A stretch of DNA of 64,000 nucleotides from RGIG6178 sp045612885 (GCA_045612885.1 JAZKZZ010000015.1:18257-82256), one strand, 5' to 3'. Positions 30,263-39,287 are shown, numbered from the stretch's first letter. Notes: a model not told the origin generated them from the sequence alone. Numbers and translations are program-made.

Positions 30263-31285
30263 CTACTTTAATTCATATTTTATTTTACACTTTCCTTTTT
30301 TATAGTCAATATTAGCATATCCACCATTTATAATAGGAAAATTCGGACTTACATGTCCAAAATCAGCATCAATTACTACAGGAATATTCATATCCTCAAG
30401 TTCACTATAATTCGCTTCCTTATAATTAACATCAAACATATCTTCTTTATTATTTGGTCTTCCAATTATTATAGCTTTAGCATATTTGAACCAACCGGCA
30501 TGTTTAAGTTGCCATAAAGCTCTAGTTTGACCTAAAACGTTTAAATCACAACTCTCTATAAACCAAATAAATCCATCATTTTTATATTTTTCAATAAATT
30601 CATTAACTTTATCATATTTAGTTCCACACAATGTCACTAAGATATCCAAACATCCAGCTAAAACTCTTCCTTCTACATTAAAATTATCATGTTTAGAAAG
30701 AGTGCTCCAAACAGATTTTTCAGTCAAGTTATAACTATCTAGTTCTTGCCCTGGTATTTTTTTAGTAGACTCTATTTCATATTTAGAATAATTCTTAATC
30801 GTAGGGATATCTCCTTTCAATATAGAGTAAGTTTCCTTAACATTATCATACCATTTTTTCATTCCAAACTCGGGAAAACATATTCCATATATACTAGTTA
30901 CATTTGCGATAGTAGTTAGAGTAAAAGTTAAAATGGTATTATCGCTATAACCTAAAAACCATTTAGGTTCTATTTTAGATATTTTTTCAAAATCAATATA
31001 ATCTAAAATTTCACACATTAATTCTCCACCAGCTTCACTAATAACTACATCAATATTTTCATCTTCATACACTGACATAAATTCTTTAGCACGTACCTTA
31101 GCACTTGCACTTCTAGCTTTTTCCATTTTTCTAACACTTTCAGTCAGTACTACTTCATGCCCTTTTTTATTTAATTTTTTTATCGCATTATCTAATCTTG
31201 ATATATATGGTTCAATCGTAGAACCAAAACTAGGAGCACATACTCCTATAGTACCTTTTTTTGTTAAACTTTTAGGATATCTCAT
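30263..31285 (-). CDS. S66-family peptidase (LD-carboxypeptidase / MccF-like)
   Basis: Cytoplasmic serine peptidase of 340 residues. S66 hallmarks: GTIGVCAPSFGS at the N-terminus, nucleophile Ser in WFLGYSDNTILTFTL, Glu in WFIESCDL and His in DFGHVSPNFPI. The family trims murein tetrapeptides (LD-carboxypeptidase A) or hydrolyses microcin C-type nucleotide peptides (MccF). Sequence alone does not choose; VISEAGGELMCEIL fits the MccF-like branch somewhat better. GGAGGG precedes the ATG. It overlaps coaD by 4 bases. Confidence 0.87.
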   Translation of the reverse strand: MRYPKSLTKKGTIGVCAPSFGSTIEPYISRLDNAIKKLNKKGHEVVLTESVRKMEKARSASAKVRAKEFMSVYEDENIDVVISEAGGELMCEILDYIDFEKISKIEPKWFLGYSDNTILTFTLTTIANVTSIYGICFPEFGMKKWYDNVKETYSILKGDIPTIKNYSKYEIESTKKIPGQELDSYNLTEKSVWSTLSKHDNFNVEGRVLAGCLDILVTLCGTKYDKVNEFIEKYKNDGFIWFIESCDLNVLGQTRALWQLKHAGWFKYAKAIIIGRPNNKEDMFDVNYKEANYSELEDMNIPVVIDADFGHVSPNFPIINGGYANIDYKKGKCKIKYELK

Positions 31286-31755
31286 ATTTTTCCCTCCAAA
31301 TATTTATTTACTCTTGCAGGTACATACTTTTTAACACTCTTATTATACTTCAATAGTTCTCGAACAAAGCTAGAACTTATAATTCCATACTTTCCTGCTC
31401 TAATATAGATAGTATCTATACCGATTAATTCCTCATTTATAGCAGCCAAATTTTCTTCATATTCATAATCCATCCCATTACGAACGCCCCTTACAAAATG
31501 AGTCGCACCAACAGATTTAGCACAATCGATTGTTAAACCAGAATAGGCAATAACTTCAACGTTAGATATTCCTTCATCTTTTAAAGATTCACTTATTATT
31601 TCTTTCATTTCGTCTTGTTTATAATATCTAGTTTTACCAGGATTAACACCAATACCCACATACACTTTATCAAACAAGTTAGAAGCTTCTTTTACTACAT
31701 GCATATGTCCATTGGTGAAAGGATCAAAACTCCCTGCATAAAAACATATTTTCAT
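31282..31755 (-). CDS. coaD: phosphopantetheine adenylyltransferase
   Basis: Penultimate step of coenzyme A synthesis: adds AMP to 4'-phosphopantetheine. The 157-residue protein has the nucleotidyltransferase motif AGSFDPFTNGHMHVVKEA, FVRGVRNGMDYEYEENLAAI and the ISSSFVREL signature. AGGAGAG lies upstream of the ATG. A long leader of up to 360 bases precedes it. Confidence 0.96.
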   Translation of the reverse strand: MKICFYAGSFDPFTNGHMHVVKEASNLFDKVYVGIGVNPGKTRYYKQDEMKEIISESLKDEGISNVEVIAYSGLTIDCAKSVGATHFVRGVRNGMDYEYEENLAAINEELIGIDTIYIRAGKYGIISSSFVRELLKYNKSVKKYVPARVNKYLEGKI

Positions 31756-32080
31756 CCTACATCTCTCCTTTTCATTTTATTTAGATTTCAATAGTATTTT
31801 TTTAAAACTATCTCAACTACATTTATTGAATCCCTTATGGCAATAATCAATGAAATAACCATGAATACCTTTCATCCCTTCAACTGTAATGAATCTAAAA
31901 GATATCAATTATTGCACCATTTAATATCAATGAAGGTAGTAGTACACATTTTGATCATAGTCCTTTCATATATAAACCTTGTATAAATGTTAAATACATT
32001 ACTGCAATAATTTTATCATGATTCTTATTCATTTCATATTAATATCAATAAAATATTCCTTGCTAAAATTCATCTAGAAA
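31756..32080 (-). other. non-coding region with long-range complementarity
   Basis: About 325 bases between coaD and the tRNA-Ser terminator hold no convincing gene. On the minus strand, ATGGTGCAATAAT (31908-31920) can pair with ATTATTGCCAT (31837-31847) with a two-base bulge, and CCTTCA (31931-31936) can pair with TGAAGG (near 31878-31883). The pairing suggests a structured 5' leader of coaD or a small RNA. It matches no riboswitch I recognise. Confidence 0.3.
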
Positions 32081-32086
32081 ATAAAA

Positions 32087-32105
32087 AAACCCCATTAGGG
32101 GATTT
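32087..32105 (-). terminator. terminator after tRNA-Ser
   Basis: Short CCCC-TAAT-GGGG hairpin followed by seven T on the minus strand, 11 bases after the tRNA 3' end. Confidence 0.65.
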
Positions 32106-32115
32106 TCTTTTAAAA

Positions 32116-32206
32116 TGGCGGAACAGGCGAGACTCGAACTCGCGCGCCAGTTTCCCGACCTATATCCTTAGCAGGGATACCTCTTCACCAACTTGAGTAC
32201 TGTTCC
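32116..32206 (-). tRNA. tRNA-Ser(GCU)
   Basis: Class II tRNA with a long variable arm and encoded CCA. Acceptor GGAACAG pairs with CTGTTCC; anticodon stem TATCC/GGATA holds loop CTGCTAA with anticodon GCT; T arm GCGAG-TTCGAGT-CTCGC. It reads AGC/AGU. Confidence 0.96.
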
Positions 32207-32260
32207 AAATTAATGCTCTTAGATATTAGCATACTTAAGAGCACTTTTCAACATTTAGTT

Positions 32261-33205
32261 TTATTTATTTTTATTTAAATCATTAATAGCATCATTTAAC
32301 ATTTTTTTATGTTCTTTTAAGTATTCTTGATTAACATCTATACAGAAATCTCTGTAGTTTAATTCTATAAATAATACCGCTGGGAACATAGATACAAAGA
32401 ATACTAATGAACTTATTAAATCTAATGTTGTAGGTGAATAAACTGGATTAAGTGATAAAAGTACATAAGTAAGAACAGTCAATCCTACTGGTAATAAGTA
32501 CCATAAATGAACTAATGTAGACTTTAAATAGTATGCCCATCTTCTAGTATCTAATACTTTTTTAGTATGAGTTAATACACCTTCCATAGACTTTCCTTCT
32601 AAGTTAGTTAAACGCAAAAAACTAATATAAGGCAAAATAGCTCTACTTAATTTCACTATATAAAATGTAAGTAGTGACACTACAAGCGCTATTCCCTGAC
32701 AAATCATAATACCTTTCATAATTGCTTCATTTTTAAGCATTGAATTTATTAAATCCACAGATGTAGGATTATCCCCTAAAGAATTCATTAATGCTTCAAC
32801 TTCTCCTCCAAGTGCAAAATCCATTACTACACCGCCAACTAAATTAGTAGCAAAGAATGCAATAAATGCAAACAAAATTGCCTTTGCGTTAGTAGTAAAA
32901 AATATTTTTACATATGAAGCAAAATTTAAATAACCACATATCATACTAAGCTTAAATCCATCAATTAAAGTTTCTCCAGACGCAGGACCAAACCAAATAA
33001 AATGCTTGAATCCCATAATGAATGGAATATCTACAAAGATAAAAATAAGGATAGCTAATAAAGGAATAAAATATGCTACAACAAAAGTAACAAATAACAT
33101 CAAACAAAATATTAATGATAATCCTAAATATTCTAACTTATTTTCCTTAAAAGATTTTCTTTTTAATGCTTCTTGAATTTTTTCTTCTATATTTAATTCA
33201 GGCAT
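32261..33205 (-). CDS. hypothetical multi-pass membrane protein
   Basis: Protein of 314 residues with about six hydrophobic segments: two near residues 28-75, one near 110-130, one near 165-190, and two between 225 and 290. Both ends are Lys/Glu-rich and face the cytoplasm. The soluble loop SFLRLTNLEGKSMEGVLTHT lies before the last helix pair. I do not recognise the family. GAGGTGATGAT precedes the ATG. It follows a 120-base gap after the LolA-like gene terminator. Confidence 0.7.
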   Translation of the reverse strand: MPELNIEEKIQEALKRKSFKENKLEYLGLSLIFCLMLFVTFVVAYFIPLLAILIFIFVDIPFIMGFKHFIWFGPASGETLIDGFKLSMICGYLNFASYVKIFFTTNAKAILFAFIAFFATNLVGGVVMDFALGGEVEALMNSLGDNPTSVDLINSMLKNEAIMKGIMICQGIALVVSLLTFYIVKLSRAILPYISFLRLTNLEGKSMEGVLTHTKKVLDTRRWAYYLKSTLVHLWYLLPVGLTVLTYVLLSLNPVYSPTTLDLISSLVFFVSMFPAVLFIELNYRDFCIDVNQEYLKEHKKMLNDAINDLNKNK

Positions 33206-33293
33206 ATCATCACCTCGTGCTCTTTAATTATTGCAAAAATATCTTCAAAATACAATTGTTAAGAGCCTTAAAGTGATTTTTAAACATAATAAA

Positions 33294-33318
33294 ACTCCAA
33301 GTATTTTAGACTTGGAGT
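33294..33318 (-). terminator. terminator of the LolA/GerS-like gene
   Basis: Perfect nine-base stem actccaagt / acttggagt with a T-rich tail on the minus strand. Confidence 0.82.
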
Positions 33319-33326
33319 AATCTTAA

Positions 33327-34334
33327 TTATTTATTCCATGAAACCTCAATACCATTAGCAATATCTAAATAAGTATTCACAGTTAAACTATCACCATAAA
33401 TCACTACTTCTACATTGTTATAAATATAACTAACTTTATTATCCTCTAATATACCAAAACCATTAATAGTCATAACAAGTTCTCCGTTTGTATCTATGAT
33501 TTCTAATTCACTATAACTACTACATACTCTTTCTAAAACAGTGAAATTACTATCTCCTGAATACACTAACATATGTAATTCTTCACCATCTATTTTAGTA
33601 GTTACATTATCTTTTAATTCAATATTTAAATCACTTCCTGTTAAAAGTAAAGGTAATTCAAATTCTTTTTCTTCTCCTCCACTAACAAGATTTTCTCTAG
33701 CAGCCACCATATTTTTATCCACATCAAAGTAATTCTCTTCAAAAGTAATTCCTGTTTCAACTTTAGTAAAAGTAACTTTTGCTAAAACTTCGTCTTTTTC
33801 ATTATAAAGATTTACCCATAAAGGAATTAATTCATTACTAAATTTTATTTCTTGTTTTGAATATGCTGGTGAATTTTTAAATTCTATATCGCTTACCACT
33901 ACAAAACCATCATCTAACTTTTCAATATCATAATCACCATTAAAGACATCTAATAAAGATTGATAAATATATGGCTTAGCGCTGTTAAGTGGCCAGCCAG
34001 ATTTAAAATTATAAGCTTGATTTAAACTAGGAGTTAAGACATATACTCCCTCTTTATTTCTAAGCATAATTTGTTCTTGATTTATATTTGTATCATATAA
34101 ACTAACTCTAAATAAATCATTCTCACCATCTTTTAAATAAGATACTTTTACGGTAAAGTTTCTTTTTTCTTCACCATTTATTAATTCCATATTTGCTTCT
34201 AAACTATAAGAATTTAAATTTTCTGTTACATTTTCTAGTTTGTCATTAATTGTTTCCTCACTAAAAAATATTTTCCACACTCCCAATCCAATTAATAATA
34301 ATATTACAACTGAAATTATTATTTTTTTTACCAT
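33327..34334 (-). CDS. membrane-anchored LolA/GerS-like protein
   Basis: Extracytoplasmic 335-residue protein with an N-terminal anchor (KKIIISVVILLLIGLGVWKIFF). The body (NLNSYSLEANMELINGEEKR, YVLTPSLNQAYNFKSGWPLN, LVVSDIEFKN-like strands) follows the LolA fold pattern shared with germination lipoprotein GerS and LppX, proteins that handle or sense lipids. It has no lipobox Cys. In a monoderm cell a role in envelope lipid or sporulation processes is possible but unproven. AAGGAAGGG precedes the ATG. Confidence 0.75.
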   Translation of the reverse strand: MVKKIIISVVILLLIGLGVWKIFFSEETINDKLENVTENLNSYSLEANMELINGEEKRNFTVKVSYLKDGENDLFRVSLYDTNINQEQIMLRNKEGVYVLTPSLNQAYNFKSGWPLNSAKPYIYQSLLDVFNGDYDIEKLDDGFVVVSDIEFKNSPAYSKQEIKFSNELIPLWVNLYNEKDEVLAKVTFTKVETGITFEENYFDVDKNMVAARENLVSGGEEKEFELPLLLTGSDLNIELKDNVTTKIDGEELHMLVYSGDSNFTVLERVCSSYSELEIIDTNGELVMTINGFGILEDNKVSYIYNNVEVVIYGDSLTVNTYLDIANGIEVSWNK

Positions 34335-34438
34335 TATTTTCCCTTCCTTCTCTAATTAATACTTATGCTTTTAAAATAAAAAAAATGATGCATTATTTTA
34401 AAAAAACTACACATATTAATTATAAAGGGAGGTAAATT

Positions 34439-34672
34439 ATGAATATTTTGCAAAAATCTTGTCTATTTTTTACAATAGTTGGTGCTATTAACTGGGGGCT
34501 TATTGGATTATTCAATTTTGATTTAGTTGCAACATTGTTTGGACCTATGTCTGTTGTATCTAGAGTAATCTATACAATCGTAGGTATAGCTGGTCTTGTA
34601 AATATCATTTTATTCTTTGTAGATTTAGATGATGTGACAGTGTTAGAAACACCAAGAGCAAACGCTCGTTAA
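34439..34672 (+). CDS. DUF378 (YuzA-like) small membrane protein
   Basis: Protein of 77 residues with two membrane helices and the DUF378 core GAINWGLIGLFNFDLVATLF, followed by VSRVIYTIVGIAGLVNI. Function is unknown in the family. Plus strand, monocistronic, with AGGGAGG before the ATG and its own terminator. Confidence 0.92.
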   Translation: MNILQKSCLFFTIVGAINWGLIGLFNFDLVATLFGPMSVVSRVIYTIVGIAGLVNIILFFVDLDDVTVLETPRANAR

Positions 34673-34697
34673 TTTAGACATTTACATAAAAATAAAT

Positions 34698-34724
34698 AGA
34701 CAAATAACATTTTATTATTTGTCT
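34698..34724 (+). terminator. terminator after the DUF378 gene (possibly bidirectional)
   Basis: Stem agacaaata / tatttgtct followed by a T run on the plus strand and preceded by A residues, between two convergent coding regions. Confidence 0.75.
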
Positions 34725-34730
34725 TTTTTA

Positions 34731-35036
34731 TTATATTTTGGCTAAATTTCTATTTTTATACCTTTCATCATCACTAACTTCTTTAATCAATTTAACAAAC
34801 TGAGGAATTTGTACTTTTTGATCTTCTACTCTTAATTCAACTTCCATTATTGCCATATTTTTCCAAAAAGGAAAAATATCAATTTCATAATAAATATCTT
34901 TGTACATTATACAATATCTAGATTTTTTTATTTGCTTATATTTAGAAACTTGTTTCATAAGCAATTCCAAATATTCATCTTATCCCTCCATTATACCATT
35001 ACCTATAGACTTTTCAATTTCACTTTTGTCGAATAT
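34731..35036 (-). pseudogene. C-terminal relic of a CYTH-domain (AAA+CYTH type) protein
   Basis: The readable 79-residue tail starts at a TTG (34970): IKKSRYCIMYKDIYYEIDIF, AIMEVELRVED, IKEVSDDERYKN. This is the second half of a CYTH domain as found at the C-terminus of fused ATPase-CYTH proteins. Reading upstream in the same frame crosses a TAA at 34980-34982 and continues protein-like (FDKSEIEKSIGNGIMEG, stop, DEYLELL) to about 35036, where a terminator begins. The ATPase part and start are gone, so I call it a decayed fragment. A short functional peptide from the TTG cannot be excluded. Confidence 0.6.
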
Positions 35037-35047
35037 TGGTAGAAAAA

Positions 35048-35073
35048 AAGTAATGAATTAACTCATTCACTAC
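35048..35073 (-). terminator. terminator of the NERD-like gene
   Basis: Stem agtaatgaa / ttcactact (one G-T pair) flanked by T runs on both sides. The TGA stop at 35063-35065 lies in the hairpin. Confidence 0.75.
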
Positions 35074-35728
35074 TTTTTTTCTTTTCATTTAGTGTCTTAT
35101 AAGTAACTAACGATTCACTATGATAATCATATATTTTTTGAGTAGCTTCTTCGATTGATTTAACAGTGAAACTATTTAAACTACTCTTCTTTTCATATCT
35201 TTCTATACTTTTTTCAAAATCATGTTCTAATAATACCAATTCTCTAGGTTTGCTAGAAACAATTTTACTTGCTACTACTGGTCTAGATAAAAATACAACA
35301 TTTACAAAATCTTCCATTTTATCATCTAAAAGATTGGCTAGTATTCTTATTCTTTTTTCATTATTTTTCAAAGGATTTTCTAAGTGTATAAGCTTATCTC
35401 TTCTATATAGTAGCCACTTTTCATCACTAGTATCAGCACATAAATATCCATAATAACATTTACTAGTTATTACATAAATATATTTATTCCCGAACATAAT
35501 ATGCTCTATCTTAATAAATTTATCTTCTCTTACTTGGATAACAACATTACTAAGAAGTGGAAAATCATGATCTATAGCAAATTTTTTCAATTTAGACGAT
35601 ACTCTTTTATTTTTAAACAAACTTGATAATACATTAGCGATATCTTCAAAAAAGATAAATATCAAAGTTATTATTAAAAATCTAATAAAGAAGAATATAG
35701 TACTCCATAATGCTGCTTGCGATATCAT
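35063..35728 (-). CDS. membrane-anchored NERD-like protein
   Basis: Protein of 221 residues with an N-terminal membrane helix (IFFFIRFLIITLIFIFF) and a NERD-like domain at about residues 50-140 (FPLLSNVVIQVREDKFIKIE, NKYIYVITSKCYYGYLCADT, W-LLYRRD, then ENPLKNNEKRIRILANLL). In active NERD nucleases the core is D-H and E-x-K; here they read EH and TSK, so catalysis is doubtful. It is followed by a charged tail. It starts 2 bases after deoD with GGAGG upstream. Confidence 0.72.
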   Translation of the reverse strand: MISQAALWSTIFFFIRFLIITLIFIFFEDIANVLSSLFKNKRVSSKLKKFAIDHDFPLLSNVVIQVREDKFIKIEHIMFGNKYIYVITSKCYYGYLCADTSDEKWLLYRRDKLIHLENPLKNNEKRIRILANLLDDKMEDFVNVVFLSRPVVASKIVSSKPRELVLLEHDFEKSIERYEKKSSLNSFTVKSIEEATQKIYDYHSESLVTYKTLNEKKKSSE

Positions 35729-35730
35729 AA

Positions 35731-36441
35731 TTAAGCCTCCAATGCAGTCTCTAAAGCAATCTCCATCATAGTCTTAAATCCATTTTCTCTTTCAAGTGGT
35801 GTTGTTTCTTCTTTGCTTACTAAGCTATCACTTACGCTCATAATTGTTAATGCTTTTTTATTTAATCTACTAGCATTAATATATAAAGCATAACTTTCCA
35901 TCTCTGCTGCTAGAACATTTAATTTAGACCATTTTTTCCAATAATCTCTATCCTCATCATAGAATATATCTGTAGTTAAAACATTACCAAAATGAGTTTT
36001 AACTGGATATTTTTTACTAACATAATCACAAATTCTAAGTAAACCAAAATCTGCACAAGCACTATAAGTACCATTTAAATTAAATTGACTAGCATAATTA
36101 GAGTTACTGCTAGCTGCAACTGCAACAACGATATCCCTAACATGCACATTTTCTTTATATGAACCACATGTACCAACTCTAATAATAGTATCCACATCAT
36201 ATACGCTATATAACTCATATGAATATATTCCCATTGATGGAACTCCCATTCCACTTCCCATAACACTTATTTCTTTACCTTTATAAGTACCTGTAAAACA
36301 ATACATGTTTCTAACTTCATTAACTAGTTTTACATCACTTAGATAATTATCTGCAATATACTTGGCACGTAATGGATCTCCACACATTAAAACTACCTTC
36401 GCAATTTCTCCTACTTTTGCTTTATTGTGAGCTGTTGACAT
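35731..36441 (-). CDS. deoD: purine-nucleoside phosphorylase (DeoD type)
   Basis: Hexameric enzyme that splits purine nucleosides with phosphate for base salvage. It has 236 residues. Motifs: VLMCGDPLRAKYIADNYL, the family signature GSGMGVPSMGIYSYELY, RVGTCGSYKENV, LAAEMESYALY and the catalytic Asp in SVSDSLVSKEETTP. AGGAGG precedes the ATG. It lies in a run of closely spaced genes with the RDD protein and mgtE. Confidence 0.96.
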   Translation of the reverse strand: MSTAHNKAKVGEIAKVVLMCGDPLRAKYIADNYLSDVKLVNEVRNMYCFTGTYKGKEISVMGSGMGVPSMGIYSYELYSVYDVDTIIRVGTCGSYKENVHVRDIVVAVAASSNSNYASQFNLNGTYSACADFGLLRICDYVSKKYPVKTHFGNVLTTDIFYDEDRDYWKKWSKLNVLAAEMESYALYINASRLNKKALTIMSVSDSLVSKEETTPLERENGFKTMMEIALETALEA

Positions 36442-36442
36442 A

Positions 36443-36907
36443 TTAAATATCCTCCTTTATATCTATAACTTTAGTTTTAGAAAAAACATCTGCTAAACTC
36501 TTTCTATCTTCTCTTACTACCATAATAATAAATGAAACAAAACTTGATATTCCAAGAGATACAGTCCTTACTAAAATTCTACAAATTGCTTCTCTAAAAA
36601 ACAACACTTTATAATCTACATCTTTATCTTCTTCATCTACAACTTTAATTTTAAACACTTTTTTCCCTATTGTTTGTCCCTTAAAAAACATTGGTATCAA
36701 GATATAATAAAATAATAAGAACAAAGCATAAACTATACCAACTCTTAAAACTTTAATAATCATGTATGCGTTAATCGAAAAATCTTTAATTATAGCATAC
36801 AATAATTGTGGCCACACACCAATAAGCAATAGAAACATAACCCAAAAAATAATTAAATTATCTAGAATAGTTGCCATAACTCTATGTCTAATCTTGGCTA
36901 ATTTCAT
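36443..36907 (-). CDS. RDD-family membrane protein
   Basis: Protein of 154 residues with three membrane helices. The RDD signature is split over RHRVMATILDNLIIFWVMFL at the N-terminus and the later FFKGQTIGKKVFKIKVVDEE and AICRILVRT segments. Role unknown; some members take part in ion exchange. AGGAGGG precedes the ATG, and the stop is one base before deoD. Confidence 0.88.
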   Translation of the reverse strand: MKLAKIRHRVMATILDNLIIFWVMFLLLIGVWPQLLYAIIKDFSINAYMIIKVLRVGIVYALFLLFYYILIPMFFKGQTIGKKVFKIKVVDEEDKDVDYKVLFFREAICRILVRTVSLGISSFVSFIIMVVREDRKSLADVFSKTKVIDIKEDI

Positions 36908-36921
36908 GCTTTCCCTCCTAA

Positions 36922-38298
36922 CTAAAATAATGGTAATAAAAATGATGTAGCAATTCCAAAATAAATTAGAATCGCAATTGCATCAGCAATAGTAGTAACT
37001 AAAGGTCCGGCCATTAAAGCTGGATCTAGTTTTAATGCTTTTGCAATAATTGGTAATGTTGTAGCAATCATTTTTGCTACTATTACAACAGAGCAAATAC
37101 TAATAGCTACCACTAAGAACACTTGATGAGTATTAACATCTACATTAACAATTCCTAATAATTGTTCTACCCATAACCATCCATAACATACTAAAGCTAA
37201 GGAAACTCCTACCATCATTCCCACTAAAATTTCTTTAAATAATGCCTTAAGAAAATCTTTTACTTCTATTGTTCCTAAAGATAATCCTCTTATTAACAAA
37301 GCTGTAGTTTGACTACCAGCGTTACCAGCTGTAGCGGTAATCATTGGCATGAAAGTAGCAAGACAAGCAACAGTAGCAATAGCTCCTTCTGCTTTACTTA
37401 AAATAATAGCACTAAAAGTAGTAGCAAATAATAATACAATTAACCACCCTATTCTTTTAGTAAACATTTTAAAAGCACTTACTTCAAAATATTCTTCATC
37501 AAGTGGAACCATAGTAGCCATCTTTTCAATATCCTCTGTTGCTTCTTCTTCGATAACATCGATAATATCATCAGCAGTAATAATACCTAGCATTTTATTA
37601 TCTTTATTAGTCACCGCAATTGAACTTAAATCATACTTTTTAAATGTAGCAGCAACCTCTTCTTTATCATCATCAACACAAACACTAATAATATCTTTCT
37701 CCATAATTTCACTAATTAAAACATCATCTTCTGCAACAAGAATTTCTTTTAAAGAAATATAACCAATCAAATCTCTTTTAGAGTTAATAACGTAACTATA
37801 AGAAATAGTTTCTACTTCTTTTGCATATTCTCTAATCTTTTTTATAGCACTACTACAAGTATCGGTTTGCTTTAATTCAACATACTCTATATTCATCATT
37901 GTACCAGCACTATCTTCTCTATAACTTAGTAATTTATTAATATCTGAACGTAAACTTTTATCAATTGATCCTAATATTTTTCTTACGATATTAGCAGGCA
38001 TGTCTTCAATTACATCGACAATTTCATCACTATATAACTCTTCTAAAATCTTTTTTAAATCTGCAACTTTTAGAGATTCAATAATCTCTTCTTGATAATC
38101 TTCATTTAAATATGTAAAAACATCTGCAGTCAAAGATGAAGGGACAGTAGTAAAAGAAAATATTGCTTTCTTTACTGGTAAACTTTCAAGTAATTCTGCT
38201 ATATCAACACTATTATATTCATCAAATATCTTTCTAAGCGATTTTACATCTCTAGAATCTATTACCGTTAATAACCTTTCTAAAGTCAACTCTTCCAT
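36922..38298 (-). CDS. mgtE: magnesium transporter MgtE
   Basis: Mg2+ channel, 458 residues: an N-terminal MgtE_N superhelix (residues about 15-125, with ADVFTYLNEDYQEEIIESL), two CBS domains (about 130-255) that sense Mg2+, then five membrane helices (about 280-458) with the pore sequences AGNAGSQTTALLIRGLSLG and ATTLPIIAKALKLDPALMAG. GGAGGAGATTGT precedes the ATG. The short 97-base leader leaves no room for an M-box riboswitch, so control is likely by the protein's own gating. Confidence 0.97.
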   Translation of the reverse strand: MEELTLERLLTVIDSRDVKSLRKIFDEYNSVDIAELLESLPVKKAIFSFTTVPSSLTADVFTYLNEDYQEEIIESLKVADLKKILEELYSDEIVDVIEDMPANIVRKILGSIDKSLRSDINKLLSYREDSAGTMMNIEYVELKQTDTCSSAIKKIREYAKEVETISYSYVINSKRDLIGYISLKEILVAEDDVLISEIMEKDIISVCVDDDKEEVAATFKKYDLSSIAVTNKDNKMLGIITADDIIDVIEEEATEDIEKMATMVPLDEEYFEVSAFKMFTKRIGWLIVLLFATTFSAIILSKAEGAIATVACLATFMPMITATAGNAGSQTTALLIRGLSLGTIEVKDFLKALFKEILVGMMVGVSLALVCYGWLWVEQLLGIVNVDVNTHQVFLVVAISICSVVIVAKMIATTLPIIAKALKLDPALMAGPLVTTIADAIAILIYFGIATSFLLPLF

Positions 38299-38376
38299 AC
38301 AATCTCCTCCATTACATAATTATACTATAATTAAATAAAAATCGATTCGTTAGAGTTTATTTTTTATTAAAATTAA

Positions 38377-38395
38377 AAAATCCTCCTAAGAGGAC
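38377..38395 (-). terminator. short terminator upstream of mgtE
   Basis: TCCTC-TTA(G)-GAGGA hairpin followed by six T on the minus strand, just after the stop of the gene at 38396. The stem is short. Confidence 0.55.
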
Positions 38396-39238
38396 TTATC
38401 TTTTTTTATTTTGTATAATTTCTTTTTCTAATATTTCTAAATTCATTTTAATTGCTTTCATGTCACTAGCAAACAACACTTTTTCTAATTCTTTGATATG
38501 TTTTTTAAAATCTTCATATGATTCATTCACTAACTTTAATCCTTCATCTATTTCACGATCAATTATCAATGTTAATCCATAATACATCTTTGCACTAATA
38601 GAACCGTTATTCATTCCTTGTTCATACTTATATTGAGCATATCCATACGCATCAAAATCGGTAATGATTGGTCTTTTACCCTCTAGTACTCTTTTTGCAC
38701 TTTCCACTAAATCAGCAAATCCATAATATAATTCTCCTAGTAATGTTGGTGCCTCTTGACTTTTATAAAATACTGATATTGCAATTTTTTCACCTTTTTT
38801 AGTATCTCCTAATCTATCTTCTAAATCAGCTAAATCTAAATAGGCATCATAATACCCTTTACTTTTAGCGTTTTCAAAGCACTTTTTAGCTTTTTGATAA
38901 AACTTTTCTTTAGCTTCTAAATTTTTAGTATTCATACATAAATATCCATATGCTTTACCTTCTATTGAATCCAAAAATCCTCTAGCACTTTTAGAAAAAT
39001 TTCTTTTAAATGCGTATCTTCTTTGAATTAATTCAATAGTCTTTATAACTTTAAGTGGAGAATTCTCTTGTAACGCTAAAGAAACAAAGGCAAAAGTTGG
39101 CATATTGCTAACTTTATCGCTTGTTATTTCTTCTTTACTAGGATTTCTTAATTTGATTTCGTTCTCTAACCTTGCAGTAAAGCCAGGTATTGCTACATCT
39201 AACGCTAAATCTTCATTGGTCAATTTCACTTTTTTCAT
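38396..39238 (-). CDS. hypothetical TPR/Sel1-like helical protein
   Basis: Cytoplasmic protein of about 280 residues, mostly helical, with Sel1/TPR-like stretches (FYQKAKKCFENAKSKGYYDA, AYAQ-type pairs such as YGYAQYKYEQGMNNGSISAK). No catalytic motif. The ATG at 39238 has AGGTG six bases upstream; upstream ATG and GTG codons in frame lie within or before that site. Located between ddl and mgtE with its own terminator. Role unknown. Confidence 0.68.
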   Translation of the reverse strand: MKKVKLTNEDLALDVAIPGFTARLENEIKLRNPSKEEITSDKVSNMPTFAFVSLALQENSPLKVIKTIELIQRRYAFKRNFSKSARGFLDSIEGKAYGYLCMNTKNLEAKEKFYQKAKKCFENAKSKGYYDAYLDLADLEDRLGDTKKGEKIAISVFYKSQEAPTLLGELYYGFADLVESAKRVLEGKRPIITDFDAYGYAQYKYEQGMNNGSISAKMYYGLTLIIDREIDEGLKLVNESYEDFKKHIKELEKVLFASDMKAIKMNLEILEKEIIQNKKR

Positions 39239-39287
39239 GTACATCACCTGACTTAATTTTAATACAACTATATTCACATTTCAATTA

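Noticed and set aside
31837..31986. 49-codon plus-strand reading frame starting ATGGCAATAATC
   Set aside because: No ribosome site, low-complexity peptide, and it overlaps the inverted repeats of the coaD leader; another frame here (FNINEGSSTHFDHS) is equally protein-like, so neither is convincing.
38299..38395. M-box magnesium riboswitch before mgtE
   Set aside because: The leader is under 100 bases and holds the terminator of the upstream gene; no room or motifs for an M-box.
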